A DNA stretch of 64,000 nt from Bacillus sp. RO1 (GTDB taxonomy: Bacteria; Bacillota; Bacilli; Bacillales; Bacillaceae_I), in the NCBI RefSeq assembly GCF_012524115.1, contig NZ_JAAZWB010000090.1, forward strand, positions 28,364-92,363, given 5' to 3'. Below are positions 43,310 through 52,488 of the stretch, in pieces (the first letter of the stretch is position 1; every line of letters begins with the position of its first letter). A model generated the notes under the pieces. The model had not been told where the DNA came from. It saw only the letters and a list, made by a program, of their open reading frames with translations, and did not search any database. Both the position numbers and the translations under genes were made by a program.

Positions 43310-44040
43310 TGCGGACAATGTTTCCACATTTTTAACCGGGAGGGCGTCATTCGTACTCTATGAGGACAATGTTTCCTCCTTTTTAACCGTGGAGGGCGTC
43401 ATTCGGCTCCTATGAGGACAATGTTTCCTCCTTTTCAACTGCCGGGGGCGTCATTCGCTCTCTATGAGGACAATGTTCCCTCCTTTTTAACCGTCGGGGG
43501 CGTCATTCGCTCTCTATGAGGACAATGTTTCCTCCTTTTTAACCGTGGAGGGCGTCATTCGCTCTCTATGAGGACAATGTTTCCTCCTTTTTAACCGTCG
43601 GGGGCGTCATTCGCTCTCTATGAGGACAATGTTTCCTCGTTTTCAACCTTCCAGGGCGTCATTCGCTCTCTATGAAGACAATGTTCCCTCGTTTTAACCG
43701 TGGAGGGCGTCATTCGTACTCTATGAGGACAATGTTTCCTCCTTTTTAACCGCGGAGGGCGTCATTCGTTCTCTATGAGGACAATGTTTCCTCCTTTTAA
43801 CCGTGGAGGGCGTCATTCGCTCTCTATGAGGACAATGTTTCCTCCTTTTTAACCGTCGGGGGCGTCATTCGCTCTCTATGAGGACAATGTTCCCTCCTTT
43901 TAACCGTGGAGGGCGTCATTCGCTCTCTATGAGGACAATGTTTCCTCTTTTTCAACTGCCGGGGGCGTCATTCGCTCTCTATGAAGACAATGTTCCCTCG
44001 TTTTCAACCTTCCAGGGCGTCAGTCGTCCTCTATGAAGCC
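43310..44040. repeat. 14 tandem copies of a 51-52 bp repeat
   Basis: Units begin at 43310, 43361, 43413, 43465, 43517, 43569, 43621, 43673, 43724, 43776, 43827, 43879, 43930 and 43982, with a partial one at 44034. Each has the parts GAGGACAATGTTTCCTC, then TTTTTAACC, a variable 5-bp block (GTGGA, GTCGG, GCCGG or TTCCA), GGGCGTCATTCG and CTCTCTAT. The unit length is not a multiple of three. The array fills the 880-base gap between the TspO-like and acetyltransferase genes. Confidence 0.93.
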
Positions 44041-44078
44041 ATCCCAGCTTTTCACTCGCGGTGGGAGTCATTCCTTAA

Positions 44079-44123
44079 AGCAAGTCTAAAAGGGAATACG
44101 CAACTCTTCCTTTTAGACTTGCT
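44079..44123 (-). terminator. 15-bp perfect hairpin after the acetyltransferase gene
   Basis: AGCAAGTCTAAAAGG (44079-44093) and CCTTTTAGACTTGCT (44109-44123) pair exactly around a 15-base loop. No T run follows on either strand, so it may be a Rho-type or relic terminator, or an inverted repeat with another role. Confidence 0.45.
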
Positions 44124-44150
44124 CCACCATAAAAATTACCGTGAACTCCC

Positions 44151-44915
44151 CTATCCCTTACGCATTCGGTATATTTCCTTCGCTCGCAAGTATACACCGT
44201 AATCTGCACCAAACTTTTCTTCTATCCAATACCGCATCTGCTCGTCGGTCAATTCTTCTTCCACATGTGTTTGATCCTTAAATCGTCGAATGGAATTTTC
44301 CCGCAATTGATAAGGGACCCCATCAATATAACCAAACATCCTCAGGCTATGAAAGGAAAACCCCTCCTCCCAATTATGAGAATCTAGCAGAGGGACCTTC
44401 ACTTCATCAAATGTAACAGGGTTTAATCCTAACGATTTCGTAGGGCCTGGGGTACGCTCTACCAATGCCTCATCCCCGTTTACCTGATAACGGAAGGTCT
44501 CCATATCCGTACACACTTCAAAAGAGGTATGTAAAGGAAACGCCTCAAAAAACGGGGCACAGTAACCAACATCCACATAATAGGGTTGATCCAACTCTAC
44601 CTGTAAACAAAGATGTCCTGGAGTCATATACAAGTAATCGACTTTAAACCCAAGCTCATTCAGCAAATAATGAAAACCAATTGCCAATGTCCAGCAAGTA
44701 CCACCTGTCCCCGTCTTTATCACTCTGTCTACATATTCCTCCATACTAGGCAGATATAAATCCTCCTGCTTCCTTTCCTCAAAATCGAGGAACTTTGTCC
44801 ATGTTTCCCATCTTACCTTTGTCTGGTGAGCAGTAATCAATTCATTTAAAAATTCAAGACTCGTTTCTTTTTCCTCTACACCTAAATAATCCAAGAATCT
44901 ATCTTTTAATCTCAT
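44151..44915 (-). CDS. arylamine N-acetyltransferase
   Basis: NATs transfer acetyl from acetyl-CoA to arylamines or hydrazines through a Cys-His-Asp triad. The Cys is in TGGTCWTLAIGFHYLLNELGF, the His in TPGHLCLQVEL and the Asp in YYVDVGYCAPF. The protein has 254 residues, with the C-terminal lid region intact. GGAGGTAAGAAA precedes the ATG. It stands alone, flanked by the tandem repeat. Physiological substrate is unknown. Confidence 0.92.
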   Translation of the reverse strand: MRLKDRFLDYLGVEEKETSLEFLNELITAHQTKVRWETWTKFLDFEERKQEDLYLPSMEEYVDRVIKTGTGGTCWTLAIGFHYLLNELGFKVDYLYMTPGHLCLQVELDQPYYVDVGYCAPFFEAFPLHTSFEVCTDMETFRYQVNGDEALVERTPGPTKSLGLNPVTFDEVKVPLLDSHNWEEGFSFHSLRMFGYIDGVPYQLRENSIRRFKDQTHVEEELTDEQMRYWIEEKFGADYGVYLRAKEIYRMRKG

Positions 44916-45016
44916 TTTCTTACCTCCAATATAAAAAATCCACTAAATTGTCCAAGCAATTCTCTATCATCTTTCATCTATTAATATAGCAGTTAATGAA
45001 AGAAGGAGTATTTATT

Positions 45017-45430
45017 ATGTCTCTACGAAAGGCAAAACGAATTATTAAAAGTGGAATGGAATTGCTTGGTACACCATATGTTTTTGGCGCGAATTCCGGT
45101 GAGACAGACAGGTTTGATTGCAGTTCCTTTGTTCAATATGTATATGGTGCACATGGTATTATTTTGCCGAGAACTTCCCGACAACAGTATCTTCTTGGCA
45201 AAACTGTTCCACTCTCTTCTGTCAGGCGCGGCGATCTTCTGTTCTTCACCACTCCCAAACGTGCAAAATTAAAAGGAATTAACAAAATTGGTCATGTTGC
45301 AATCTTCATTGGGAATAATTCCATCTTACACACATCCAGGGTGGAAAAGAAAGTGGCAATCGCCTCTTTGGATCCTTATTGGAGAACAAAACTGGTAGGC
45401 GTAAGACGTATGGTGGGGAATGCTAAGTGA
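45017..45430 (+). CDS. NlpC/P60 family peptidase without signal peptide
   Basis: The NlpC/P60 core is nearly the whole protein (137 residues). Catalytic Cys is in DRFDCSSFVQYVYG, His in IGHVAIFIG, and the third residue lies in HTSRV. Members cut D-Glu-DAP or similar peptide bonds in the wall. ATG 45017 lies eight bases after AAGGAG; the longer frame from 44996 adds only MKEGVFI. No signal peptide is seen in either version, so it is either cytoplasmic or exported by another route. Confidence 0.88.
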   Translation: MSLRKAKRIIKSGMELLGTPYVFGANSGETDRFDCSSFVQYVYGAHGIILPRTSRQQYLLGKTVPLSSVRRGDLLFFTTPKRAKLKGINKIGHVAIFIGNNSILHTSRVEKKVAIASLDPYWRTKLVGVRRMVGNAK

Positions 45431-45442
45431 AATTGAGTATTC

Positions 45443-45475
45443 AAAAAAGGCCAAAGCATAAATTGCTTGGCCTCT
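45443..45475 (-). terminator. terminator of the HtrA-like/zinc-ribbon operon
   Basis: AGGCCAA (45448-45454) pairs with TTGGCCT (45467-45473), with GCA/TGC inside. On the minus strand it runs into TTTTTT. It also faces the NlpC/P60 gene. Confidence 0.8.
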
Positions 45476-45483
45476 CTATGTTT

Positions 45484-46614
45484 CTATTCCATATTCTCCC
45501 GCTTCTCTGATAGAATTTTCATCTGATCATTCTCGAGTCCCAATTCAAAGGTAACCTTAAATTTCTTGTAAGATACTCCTTTTTCAGAACGCTCCTGGGC
45601 AGTAATGACAGTCACAACTTCCACGTTGTTGCCATTCTGCTTAGAAAGCAAATCATCTACTTCAATGGTTAAGAAATCCAAATACCCTGAACGAAAATCC
45701 TCATACGCCGTTTTAGATTGCCAGTTGCTTCCTAGCAACGAGTAGGCTGTCACATAGTCTCGATAGTTAATACTTTCGTAAAAATAATTGACGAGGTATT
45801 CTGCGATATCGACATTAGTTGATGTTTCTCCAACACTATTGCCGGTTGTGTTAGCTCCAATCCTTGGCAGTGATTCCATTGGAGACTCTGACCAGCTTTC
45901 TACCATAGGCATGACATTAATTAAGGGGATACTGAAGCCAATTACGCCTTGATCCATCGTAGCGGAGTTGATTCCTACCACTTCCCCTGTTTTTGTGTCA
46001 ATGAGCGGCCCCCCACTATTTCCAGGTGCAATTGGTGCGGAAATTTGAAAAACATCCTCATATTTGAACGAGTCAATTTCAAACTCCCGGCCGACCCCAC
46101 TAATAATCCCTGTTGTGACTGTATTTTGCAGACCTAAAGGACTTCCCAAGGCGATAACATCATCGCCTAGTTCTGCTTTTCTAGTTTCTGCAAGCTTGAA
46201 TGGTGTGGTCCCTTCAAGCTCAGGCACGCGTACTACAGCAATATCCGTGTCTATACTGATCCCAATTACTTCCCCTGTCAGTTCTTTAGAATCAGCAGAA
46301 GTTACTTTCACATCTTTTGCATTCGCTACGACATGGGCATTGGTAATGACATCGCCTTTATTGTTGTATAGGAATCCTGATCCAAACGATCCGTCGGGTA
46401 ACTCAATTTTCACAACCAACTTTTGAGATTCAAATATTATTTCCTTTAATGCCTGTGGGACATTCTCTTTTTCTACTATTTCCGACTCTAGATATAATTT
46501 AGACGGAGCCGTTAGTTGAGCGGGGACCGTATTTTTTATATGAAAATACCCTAGTATCCCCCCACTAATTAATATTATCGTCATGATGATACTGATGAAC
46601 CATCTTACATTCAT
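45484..46614 (-). CDS. membrane-anchored S1C serine protease with C-terminal NTF2-like domain
   Basis: A signal anchor (WFISIIMTIILISGGILGYF) is followed by a trypsin-like domain: H in VITNAHVV, D in IDTDIAVV, S in IAPGNSGGPL. HtrA proteins normally carry a PDZ domain next. Here there is instead a short Thr/Ser linker and about 100 residues (VDIAEYLVNYFYESINYRDY, then YSLLGSNWQSKTAYEDF) that look like an NTF2/SnoaL-like fold. Substrate selection is therefore probably different. It lies 39 bases after the zinc-ribbon protein gene, in one operon. AGAAGGTGTAGGA precedes the ATG. Confidence 0.85.
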   Translation of the reverse strand: MNVRWFISIIMTIILISGGILGYFHIKNTVPAQLTAPSKLYLESEIVEKENVPQALKEIIFESQKLVVKIELPDGSFGSGFLYNNKGDVITNAHVVANAKDVKVTSADSKELTGEVIGISIDTDIAVVRVPELEGTTPFKLAETRKAELGDDVIALGSPLGLQNTVTTGIISGVGREFEIDSFKYEDVFQISAPIAPGNSGGPLIDTKTGEVVGINSATMDQGVIGFSIPLINVMPMVESWSESPMESLPRIGANTTGNSVGETSTNVDIAEYLVNYFYESINYRDYVTAYSLLGSNWQSKTAYEDFRSGYLDFLTIEVDDLLSKQNGNNVEVVTVITAQERSEKGVSYKKFKVTFELGLENDQMKILSEKRENME

Positions 46615-46653
46615 TCCTACACCTTCTTTGTGTTTGGCTGTTCCTGTAATTTT

Positions 46654-47835
46654 TTACTCTTCTACAACCCATGTGATGTTCTCTATTTCCACTGTCACAT
46701 CTTCAAATACACCATAATAATAGTCTTCAAATTTTCCTTTTTTACCTGGCTCCAATTTGAACGGGTAAACGGTAGTAAAGCCTGTGTCTAATACATTTTT
46801 ATCTTTGCTTAAAATATTATAATAGACGGTAATGGAGGACACGGTTGCTGACACGATATTCTTTACTTCTCCAGTGACGGTCATCCCTCCGACTTCATCC
46901 TCTTCTGCCTTAAAGTCGACAATTTCCAGGGCTGCGTTTTTATTTTTTAAATCTTCTTTCGCTGCAGCTTCCATAGCCTTTTCTATTCGATCAAATTCCG
47001 CCTGTTCAAACTCTTGACGGGACTGCTCAATTTTTTCCTTCAAAGATAGAAGTCTCTTGTCATTCACCGCATATTGAAGGCCTCTGTCCACTAGAGTCAT
47101 CGCGTTGGTAAATTGCTTTTGCTCCATTTTCTGTTCAGCATCCTCCACAGTAAGCTGTACGATACGATTTAAAATCTGCTCTTTTACAGCCTTCCCTTCT
47201 TCTGAGGGGATGGAAGAAATGACGGCAAGCTTTCTTGAAAGTTCATCCACCGTTTTTAGCTGGTCGAGTTCATTATTTATTTTTCCGACCTTAATCATTA
47301 CATCCTTTTCAGATACATTTTCTTTTAATGGCTGAATCAATGGTCCATCCAATCTAGTAATTTTCTCGCGGAGCCTTGTCAGGTTTATTTCGGCATCCTC
47401 AAAATTCTTTGTTTTGATTTGCTCCCTTACTTCCTCTAACTCTCCGTTAACCTCTTCCGCTATTTTCACCACTTCCAGGTTATTTCTTAACACATGATAA
47501 GATGGTCTCAATGCCATGGCACTTGCCAACTCGCTCTTTGCCTTGTCATATTCCCCTTGCAGGGCCAAGTCTTCTGCTTCTTTTTTTATAGCAAGCACTT
47601 CTGCGTTGACACTTTGTTCATGATTGTAATACCACCCAATGATTCCAGCAATCACCACTAAACTAATAATGGGAGGTAAAAAAGGCATATATGTAAAACG
47701 CTTTTTCTTATTTTTCCCTCTACCTTCTAACCATTGCTCTTCATTATGTTCCAGGTCATCCTTCAAATTCGCTCCACAATTAAAGCAAAAATTTGCATCG
47801 GACGTTACTTTCCTACCATATTTGTGACAAAACAT
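46654..47835 (-). CDS. zinc-ribbon/FxLYD membrane protein with a degenerate ribbon
   Basis: The N terminus reads MFCHKYGRKV then ANFCFNCG: a zinc ribbon in which the second Cys is Tyr6 (codon TAT where TGT is expected). A TM segment (LPPIISLVVIAGIIGWYY) follows. Then comes an extracellular helical region of about 200 residues with TPR-like character (ALQGEYDKAKSELASAMALRPS), and a C-terminal FxLYD-type beta domain (VTGEVKNIVSATVSSITVYYNI). Such proteins resemble TcaA-type wall-stress sensors. It is the first gene of the pair with the protease. GGAGGCTTAAAATAGA precedes the ATG. Confidence 0.82.
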   Translation of the reverse strand: MFCHKYGRKVTSDANFCFNCGANLKDDLEHNEEQWLEGRGKNKKKRFTYMPFLPPIISLVVIAGIIGWYYNHEQSVNAEVLAIKKEAEDLALQGEYDKAKSELASAMALRPSYHVLRNNLEVVKIAEEVNGELEEVREQIKTKNFEDAEINLTRLREKITRLDGPLIQPLKENVSEKDVMIKVGKINNELDQLKTVDELSRKLAVISSIPSEEGKAVKEQILNRIVQLTVEDAEQKMEQKQFTNAMTLVDRGLQYAVNDKRLLSLKEKIEQSRQEFEQAEFDRIEKAMEAAAKEDLKNKNAALEIVDFKAEEDEVGGMTVTGEVKNIVSATVSSITVYYNILSKDKNVLDTGFTTVYPFKLEPGKKGKFEDYYYGVFEDVTVEIENITWVVEE

Positions 47836-48042
47836 TCTATTTTAAGCCTCCATCAATCTATGTAATTAAACTCTCATTGTTATTACACCATTCTACAATA
47901 GATTGCTAGATAATTGTCAAATGAGGACGGCATTTCTGGAGAAAAAAGGTAGAAACTTTTTCCTTTTTTGTATTTTCATCAAGGATTTCCTCGTTTTTTA
48001 GCGAATGGTTAATGTGGAGAAGTTATCGAGGGAGGTACTTTA

Positions 48043-49254
48043 ATGAGTGTACAAACAGATCCTGTAAAAGCATTTATAGACAATCCATATGAAATGTTCA
48101 AACAAGCACATGATATCAACCCTATTCAGTGGGTTTCATTCTTTAATGTGAATGGATGGTTGATAACTGGATACAAGGAAGTAGAGTCCGTTTTAAAAGA
48201 TTCAAGGTTTATTAAAGAAATAAGAAACATTGTGCCGGATGAGCAAATGCCACCTATCCCACAAACATTACTGCCAGTTGTAATGCTCAATCGGAACATG
48301 ATGCTTTTCCGAGATGCACCAAACCATACCAGGCTCCGTGGGCTGGTCAATAAAGCTTTTACTCCAAGGATGACCGAGCGCCTGCGACCAACTATTGTAG
48401 AGATGGCAAACTACCTTTTGGATGCAAGAAAAGGCAAGGTGGAACATGAACTTATTCGTGACTTTGCGTATTCCCTACCCGTCATGGTCATCACAGAGTT
48501 AATCGGAGTACCAAAAGAGGATCGCGAGCGATTCCGCGTCTGGTCTGATTCCTTCGTTAAATTCATTGATTTTAATACAACTCAAGCTGATTTAGAAGAG
48601 GTTGCCCCATACCTAGAGGAGGCAGACCGTTACATGCGTAACCTAATTGCAGCAAAACGTGTGAACCCAGGAGAAGATTTATTGAGCGGACTCATTGCTG
48701 TTTCCGACTCTGGTGACAAATTAAACGAAGATGAACTTGTAGCGACTTGTTTGTTACTATTAATAGCTGGCCATGAAACAACCGTAAATCTAATTACAAA
48801 CGGCTACCATCTTTTACTTACGCACCAAGACGAAATGAAAAAGCTTTTAGAAGATCCCTCCTTGATTGGAAATGCGGTAGAAGAGGTTCTGCGTTATGAT
48901 CCACCGGTCCTGCTTACCTCAAGATGGGTCGGCGAGGATATGGAATTTGGTGGACAACAACTTAAAAAGGCACAGACGGCACTTATTGCTCTAGGTGCAG
49001 CAAACCGTGACCCTAACATTCATGAGAATCCTGATGTTTTTAATGTATCGAGAGAAAATGTGAAGCACCTTTCCTTCGCATCCGGACCTCATTTTTGCTT
49101 AGGAGCCCCACTCGCAAGACTAGAAGCTGTTATAGCATTGGAGGTACTTCTCCAACGTGTACATGATGTTGAAATACTTGAAGAACCGGTTAGAAGAAAT
49201 AATATTGTATTTCGCGGCTTTGAGGAGTTGAAGTTTAGAGGGAGAGTGAAGTAG
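48043..49254 (+). CDS. cytochrome P450
   Basis: A soluble bacterial P450 of 403 residues. The I-helix has LLIAGHETTVNLI, the K-helix EEVLRYDPP with ExxR in the preceding helix, and the heme-binding loop FASGPHFCLGAPLARLEA carries the axial Cys. No redox partner is fused or adjacent, although the Rieske/FAD gene is nearby. The substrate is unknown; the class is that of CYP107/109-like macrolide or fatty acid oxidases. GAGGGAGGTACTTTA precedes the ATG. Confidence 0.93.
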   Translation: MSVQTDPVKAFIDNPYEMFKQAHDINPIQWVSFFNVNGWLITGYKEVESVLKDSRFIKEIRNIVPDEQMPPIPQTLLPVVMLNRNMMLFRDAPNHTRLRGLVNKAFTPRMTERLRPTIVEMANYLLDARKGKVEHELIRDFAYSLPVMVITELIGVPKEDRERFRVWSDSFVKFIDFNTTQADLEEVAPYLEEADRYMRNLIAAKRVNPGEDLLSGLIAVSDSGDKLNEDELVATCLLLLIAGHETTVNLITNGYHLLLTHQDEMKKLLEDPSLIGNAVEEVLRYDPPVLLTSRWVGEDMEFGGQQLKKAQTALIALGAANRDPNIHENPDVFNVSRENVKHLSFASGPHFCLGAPLARLEAVIALEVLLQRVHDVEILEEPVRRNNIVFRGFEELKFRGRVK

Positions 49255-49269
49255 TTTTCTGTTTAGGAG

Positions 49270-49308
49270 GTCGGCAGTCTCTTGGTTGGGACTGCCGACT
49301 TTAGATTT
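49270..49308 (+). terminator. terminator of the P450 gene
   Basis: GTCGGCAGTC (49270-49279) and GACTGCCGAC (49290-49299) form a perfect 10-bp stem followed by TTTAGATTT. Confidence 0.85.
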
Positions 49309-49337
49309 ACAAGGATTCTCACTATCCTACAAACAAC

Positions 49338-49363
49338 AAAAACCATCCCTCTAAGGAATGGTT
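49338..49363 (-). terminator. terminator of the helicase gene
   Basis: AACCAT (49341-49346) pairs with ATGGTT (49358-49363), with a partially paired interior, and TTTTTG follows on the minus strand. Confidence 0.6.
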
Positions 49364-49382
49364 CTCGCAAAAACATCTATAA

Positions 49383-50726
49383 TTATTTTTTCTTACCTTG
49401 TTTCTTTAAACCAGGTTTCTTCGGTTTAACCTTCTCTCCGGTTTTGGAAGAACCGCTGACAACTCCAGCTTTGGCACTTGTCTTCTGTTGTCCAAAAGAT
49501 CCCTTCGTGCCAGCTGCCTTCTTCTTCCCAACAGATCCTTTCGTACTTCCAACTTTGCCTCGTCCCCCACCAGAACCAGACTTTCCTGACTTCAGCTGGT
49601 CTTCAACTACAAGCTTCCCGCCGAACACCACTCTCTTTTCAAGTGTCAAGCCAAGCTCACGTGCGAACTGTTTTAGTCTCCGCTCTTCACGTTCACTAAC
49701 AATGGAAATAACAGTCCCTTCTGCTCCTTGGCGGCCTGTTCTTCCGGAACGATGCACATAACTTTCCACTTCTTCTGGTAGGTCGTAATGGATAACATGG
49801 CTCAATTCCTTAATATCCAGTCCACGTGCTGCCACATCTGTCGCAAGGAGAACAGGATACTCATCTTTTCTGAAGTTTTTCATGGCATTCTCACGCTCCT
49901 GTTTGGAGGATTCAGAATGCAAGAATCCGACATTTAACTGTTTATAAATGAGTTTTTCCGTTAATACGGCAAGGTTTCCGATATCACGTACAAATGCCAA
50001 TGCTTTAATTCCGGGCTCTCGAAGCAAATTAGCCAGGACATTCGCTTTATCTCGCTGATCTACCACTGTGTACAAATGCTCTACTCGAGCTGGTGGCAAG
50101 TCCGCCTTGGTAACCTTGATAACTAGAGGTTCCTTCAACAAGTCCACTGCCTGCTTTTCAGTGTCCTCTTTTAATGTCGCCGAGAACAATAGTAGCTGCC
50201 TTTCTTGCATGGAAGACTTAATGATGTTTTCTATGGTCTTCTTATGTTCGGGTACAAACAGTTGATCGGCTTCATCCATAACAATAGTTTTCACTTCATG
50301 CATCTTAATTTTTTTCATCTGAATTAACTCTTGCAGTCGGCCAGGTGTTCCGACGAGGATGTGCGGTCGTTTTTTCAGTTTTTCAATTTGGCGTTTCACA
50401 TTGGCTCCACCGATGAAGGATGCGCCAGTAATTTCGCTACCTTCTGTCCATTTTTGGATCTGTTCTAATATCTGCATGGCAAGTTCCTTGGACGGTGCCA
50501 CGATGAGCGCCTGTGGATGCTGTTTAGATAACTCAATACGCTCAATGATAGGCAATAAGTATGCTAACGTTTTACCAGTACCTGTCGGTGACTCGACAAG
50601 AAGGTCTTTTCCTTCAAGAATGACTGGGATTGCCTGCTCTTGAACAGGAGTTGCAGAAACAAATTCACTATTTTCCCAATTGTTTTGTATAAAAGGTTGT
50701 AATGTATTAATAAAAGTTGTAGACAT
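49383..50726 (-). CDS. yfmL: DEAD-box RNA helicase, YfmL-like with a long basic tail
   Basis: YfmL of B. subtilis is a DEAD-box helicase linked to 50S ribosome assembly. Motifs: Q-motif ATPVQEQAIP, I SPTGTGKT, Ia ApSKELA, II DEAD, III SAT, and VI HRSGRTGRQG. About 70 extra residues at the C terminus are Lys/Gly/Ser-rich and low complexity (SGKSGSGGGRGKVGS onward), absent from the 376-residue B. subtilis protein and likely to bind RNA. ATG 50726 follows AAAGGAGAAAAA; the open frame up to 50819 has no better start. Confidence 0.9.
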   Translation of the reverse strand: MSTTFINTLQPFIQNNWENSEFVSATPVQEQAIPVILEGKDLLVESPTGTGKTLAYLLPIIERIELSKQHPQALIVAPSKELAMQILEQIQKWTEGSEITGASFIGGANVKRQIEKLKKRPHILVGTPGRLQELIQMKKIKMHEVKTIVMDEADQLFVPEHKKTIENIIKSSMQERQLLLFSATLKEDTEKQAVDLLKEPLVIKVTKADLPPARVEHLYTVVDQRDKANVLANLLREPGIKALAFVRDIGNLAVLTEKLIYKQLNVGFLHSESSKQERENAMKNFRKDEYPVLLATDVAARGLDIKELSHVIHYDLPEEVESYVHRSGRTGRQGAEGTVISIVSEREERRLKQFARELGLTLEKRVVFGGKLVVEDQLKSGKSGSGGGRGKVGSTKGSVGKKKAAGTKGSFGQQKTSAKAGVVSGSSKTGEKVKPKKPGLKKQGKKK

Positions 50727-50899
50727 TTTTTTCTCCTTTATGACCCTCATATGGGGTTTTACGCTATTCTCCATTCTACCCTTTTTCTCTAGAGGTTCCA
50801 ATAGAAATATCGTTGTCATTTCCGCTAAAAAGATACATGTTTTTCCTCACTTTTGGAAAAATTATGTATATCTTTATACGTTAGAGGAGGAATTACATA

Positions 50900-52426
50900 A
50901 TGGAGCAACATTACTTTACCGAACTTCCGAAAGGACCTGAGGCATATTGGAGGGATTCTGCCCCCCTTCCCTCTTTTCCTACATTAAATGAAAATAAAAA
51001 AACGAATGTTTGTATAGTTGGAGGCGGCATTACCGGAATAACGACAGCCTATCAACTCGCTCAAGAAGGACTTAAGGTCATTCTTATTGATGCGGATCAA
51101 ATTCTAAACGGAACAACCGGACACACAACAGCGAAAGTGACCGCTCAACACGGTTTGATTTACGATGAGCTCCTTCAGCACTTAGGACAGGAAAAAGCAA
51201 AACTCTATTACCAGGCAAATCAAGAAGGGCTTCATTTCATCAAAGACCTTGTGGAACTTAAACGTATTCAATGTGATTTTAGCGAACAGAATGCCTATAT
51301 TTATTCTCAAACGGAGCAGGATGATCAAAAAGTAATAAAAGAGTTCGAGGCCTATCAGAAGCTAGGAATCGACGGCGATATAGCTTCTGACATTCCTTTT
51401 TCAATTGATACTAAATCTGTTGTCGTCATGAAGAACCAGGCACAGTTTCACCCGCTTCAATATTTGAAGGTGTTAGTAGATGGCATTGTAGAAAAAGGCG
51501 GAGAAATTTATGAGCATACAGTAGCGACAGATGTGGAGGATTCACGCGGATTATCGGTTGTAACGAAGAGTGGAGCCAAAATTGAGTGTGACTATATTGT
51601 TGCTGGCTCTCATTTTCCGTTTTACGATGGCAATGGTTTCTTTTTTACAAGAATGTATGCGGAACGTTCCTATGTGCTTGCTGCAAAAACAGAAAAAGAA
51701 CCACCGGAGGGCATGTATTACAGCGCCGGTCAGCCATCAAGGTCTTTACGTTATGTGACGATTAATGGGGAAAAGGTTGCCTTGATTGGAGGAGACGGCC
51801 ATAGGACAGGTCAAGGAAAAGACACGTTAAAACACTACGAAGCATTGAAAAGTTTCGGAGAGGAAGTGCTTGGGATCAAGGAAATTCTGTATCGATGGTC
51901 TGCACAGGATTTGTATACGTTAGACAAGGTCCCTTATATCGGCCGGATCACATCTGGGCATCCAAATATCTTAATTGCCACAGGCTATAGGAAATGGGGA
52001 ATGACTAACGGAACGGCGGCGGCACTGCTCCTACAGGATTTAATCCTTGGGAGAAAGAACGCATACGAAAACCTGTTCTCACCATCTCGGTTTGTTGCAG
52101 ACCCGAGCCTGAAAAAGTTCATCAGCTCTAACATGAATGTTGCTGGACACCTCATTGAAGGCAAGCTTGATCGCCCTTCCAAAAAGCCCGAAGATCTTGG
52201 ACTTGATGAAGGCGGAGTCGTGATGATCAACGGTCGCCGTGCAGGAGCTTACAAGGACGATAAAGGAGAAGTGCACTGCGTTGACACGACCTGTACGCAT
52301 CTTGGCTGTGAAGTGGAATGGAACCATGGCGACAGAAGCTGGGATTGCCCTTGCCATGGCTCACGCTTCTCCATACACGGGGATGTATTGGAAGGGCCAG
52401 CTGATAAACCGCTAGAGAAGCTGTAA
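50900..52426 (+). CDS. yhfW: FAD-dependent oxidoreductase with C-terminal Rieske domain (YhfW-like)
   Basis: An FAD-binding amine-oxidase/DAO-type domain (VCIVGGGITGITTAYQLAQEG near residue 35; later LIATGYRKWGMTNGTAAALLLQDLI) is fused to a Rieske 2Fe-2S domain. The cluster ligands are C-T-H in DTTCTHLGC and C-x-x-H in WDCPCHGSRFS. The length, 508, matches B. subtilis YhfW. The substrate is unknown. TTAGAGGAGGAATTACATA precedes the ATG. It converges with the kinase gene at a shared terminator. Confidence 0.9.
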   Translation: MEQHYFTELPKGPEAYWRDSAPLPSFPTLNENKKTNVCIVGGGITGITTAYQLAQEGLKVILIDADQILNGTTGHTTAKVTAQHGLIYDELLQHLGQEKAKLYYQANQEGLHFIKDLVELKRIQCDFSEQNAYIYSQTEQDDQKVIKEFEAYQKLGIDGDIASDIPFSIDTKSVVVMKNQAQFHPLQYLKVLVDGIVEKGGEIYEHTVATDVEDSRGLSVVTKSGAKIECDYIVAGSHFPFYDGNGFFFTRMYAERSYVLAAKTEKEPPEGMYYSAGQPSRSLRYVTINGEKVALIGGDGHRTGQGKDTLKHYEALKSFGEEVLGIKEILYRWSAQDLYTLDKVPYIGRITSGHPNILIATGYRKWGMTNGTAAALLLQDLILGRKNAYENLFSPSRFVADPSLKKFISSNMNVAGHLIEGKLDRPSKKPEDLGLDEGGVVMINGRRAGAYKDDKGEVHCVDTTCTHLGCEVEWNHGDRSWDCPCHGSRFSIHGDVLEGPADKPLEKL

Positions 52427-52447
52427 GAAAAGTCAGCTATAAGCAAA

Positions 52448-52486
52448 AAGAAAGAGACTGTCAGATTAATGGACAGTCTTTTTTCT
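52448..52486. terminator. bidirectional terminator
   Basis: AGACTGTC (52455-52462) pairs with GACAGTCT (52472-52479), with A and T runs outside, between the converging yhfW-like and kinase genes. Confidence 0.85.
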
Positions 52487-52488
52487 AT

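Noticed and set aside
43310..44040. CRISPR array
   Set aside because: The units are direct tandem copies with only a five-base variable block. There are no unique spacers of constant length and no cas genes.
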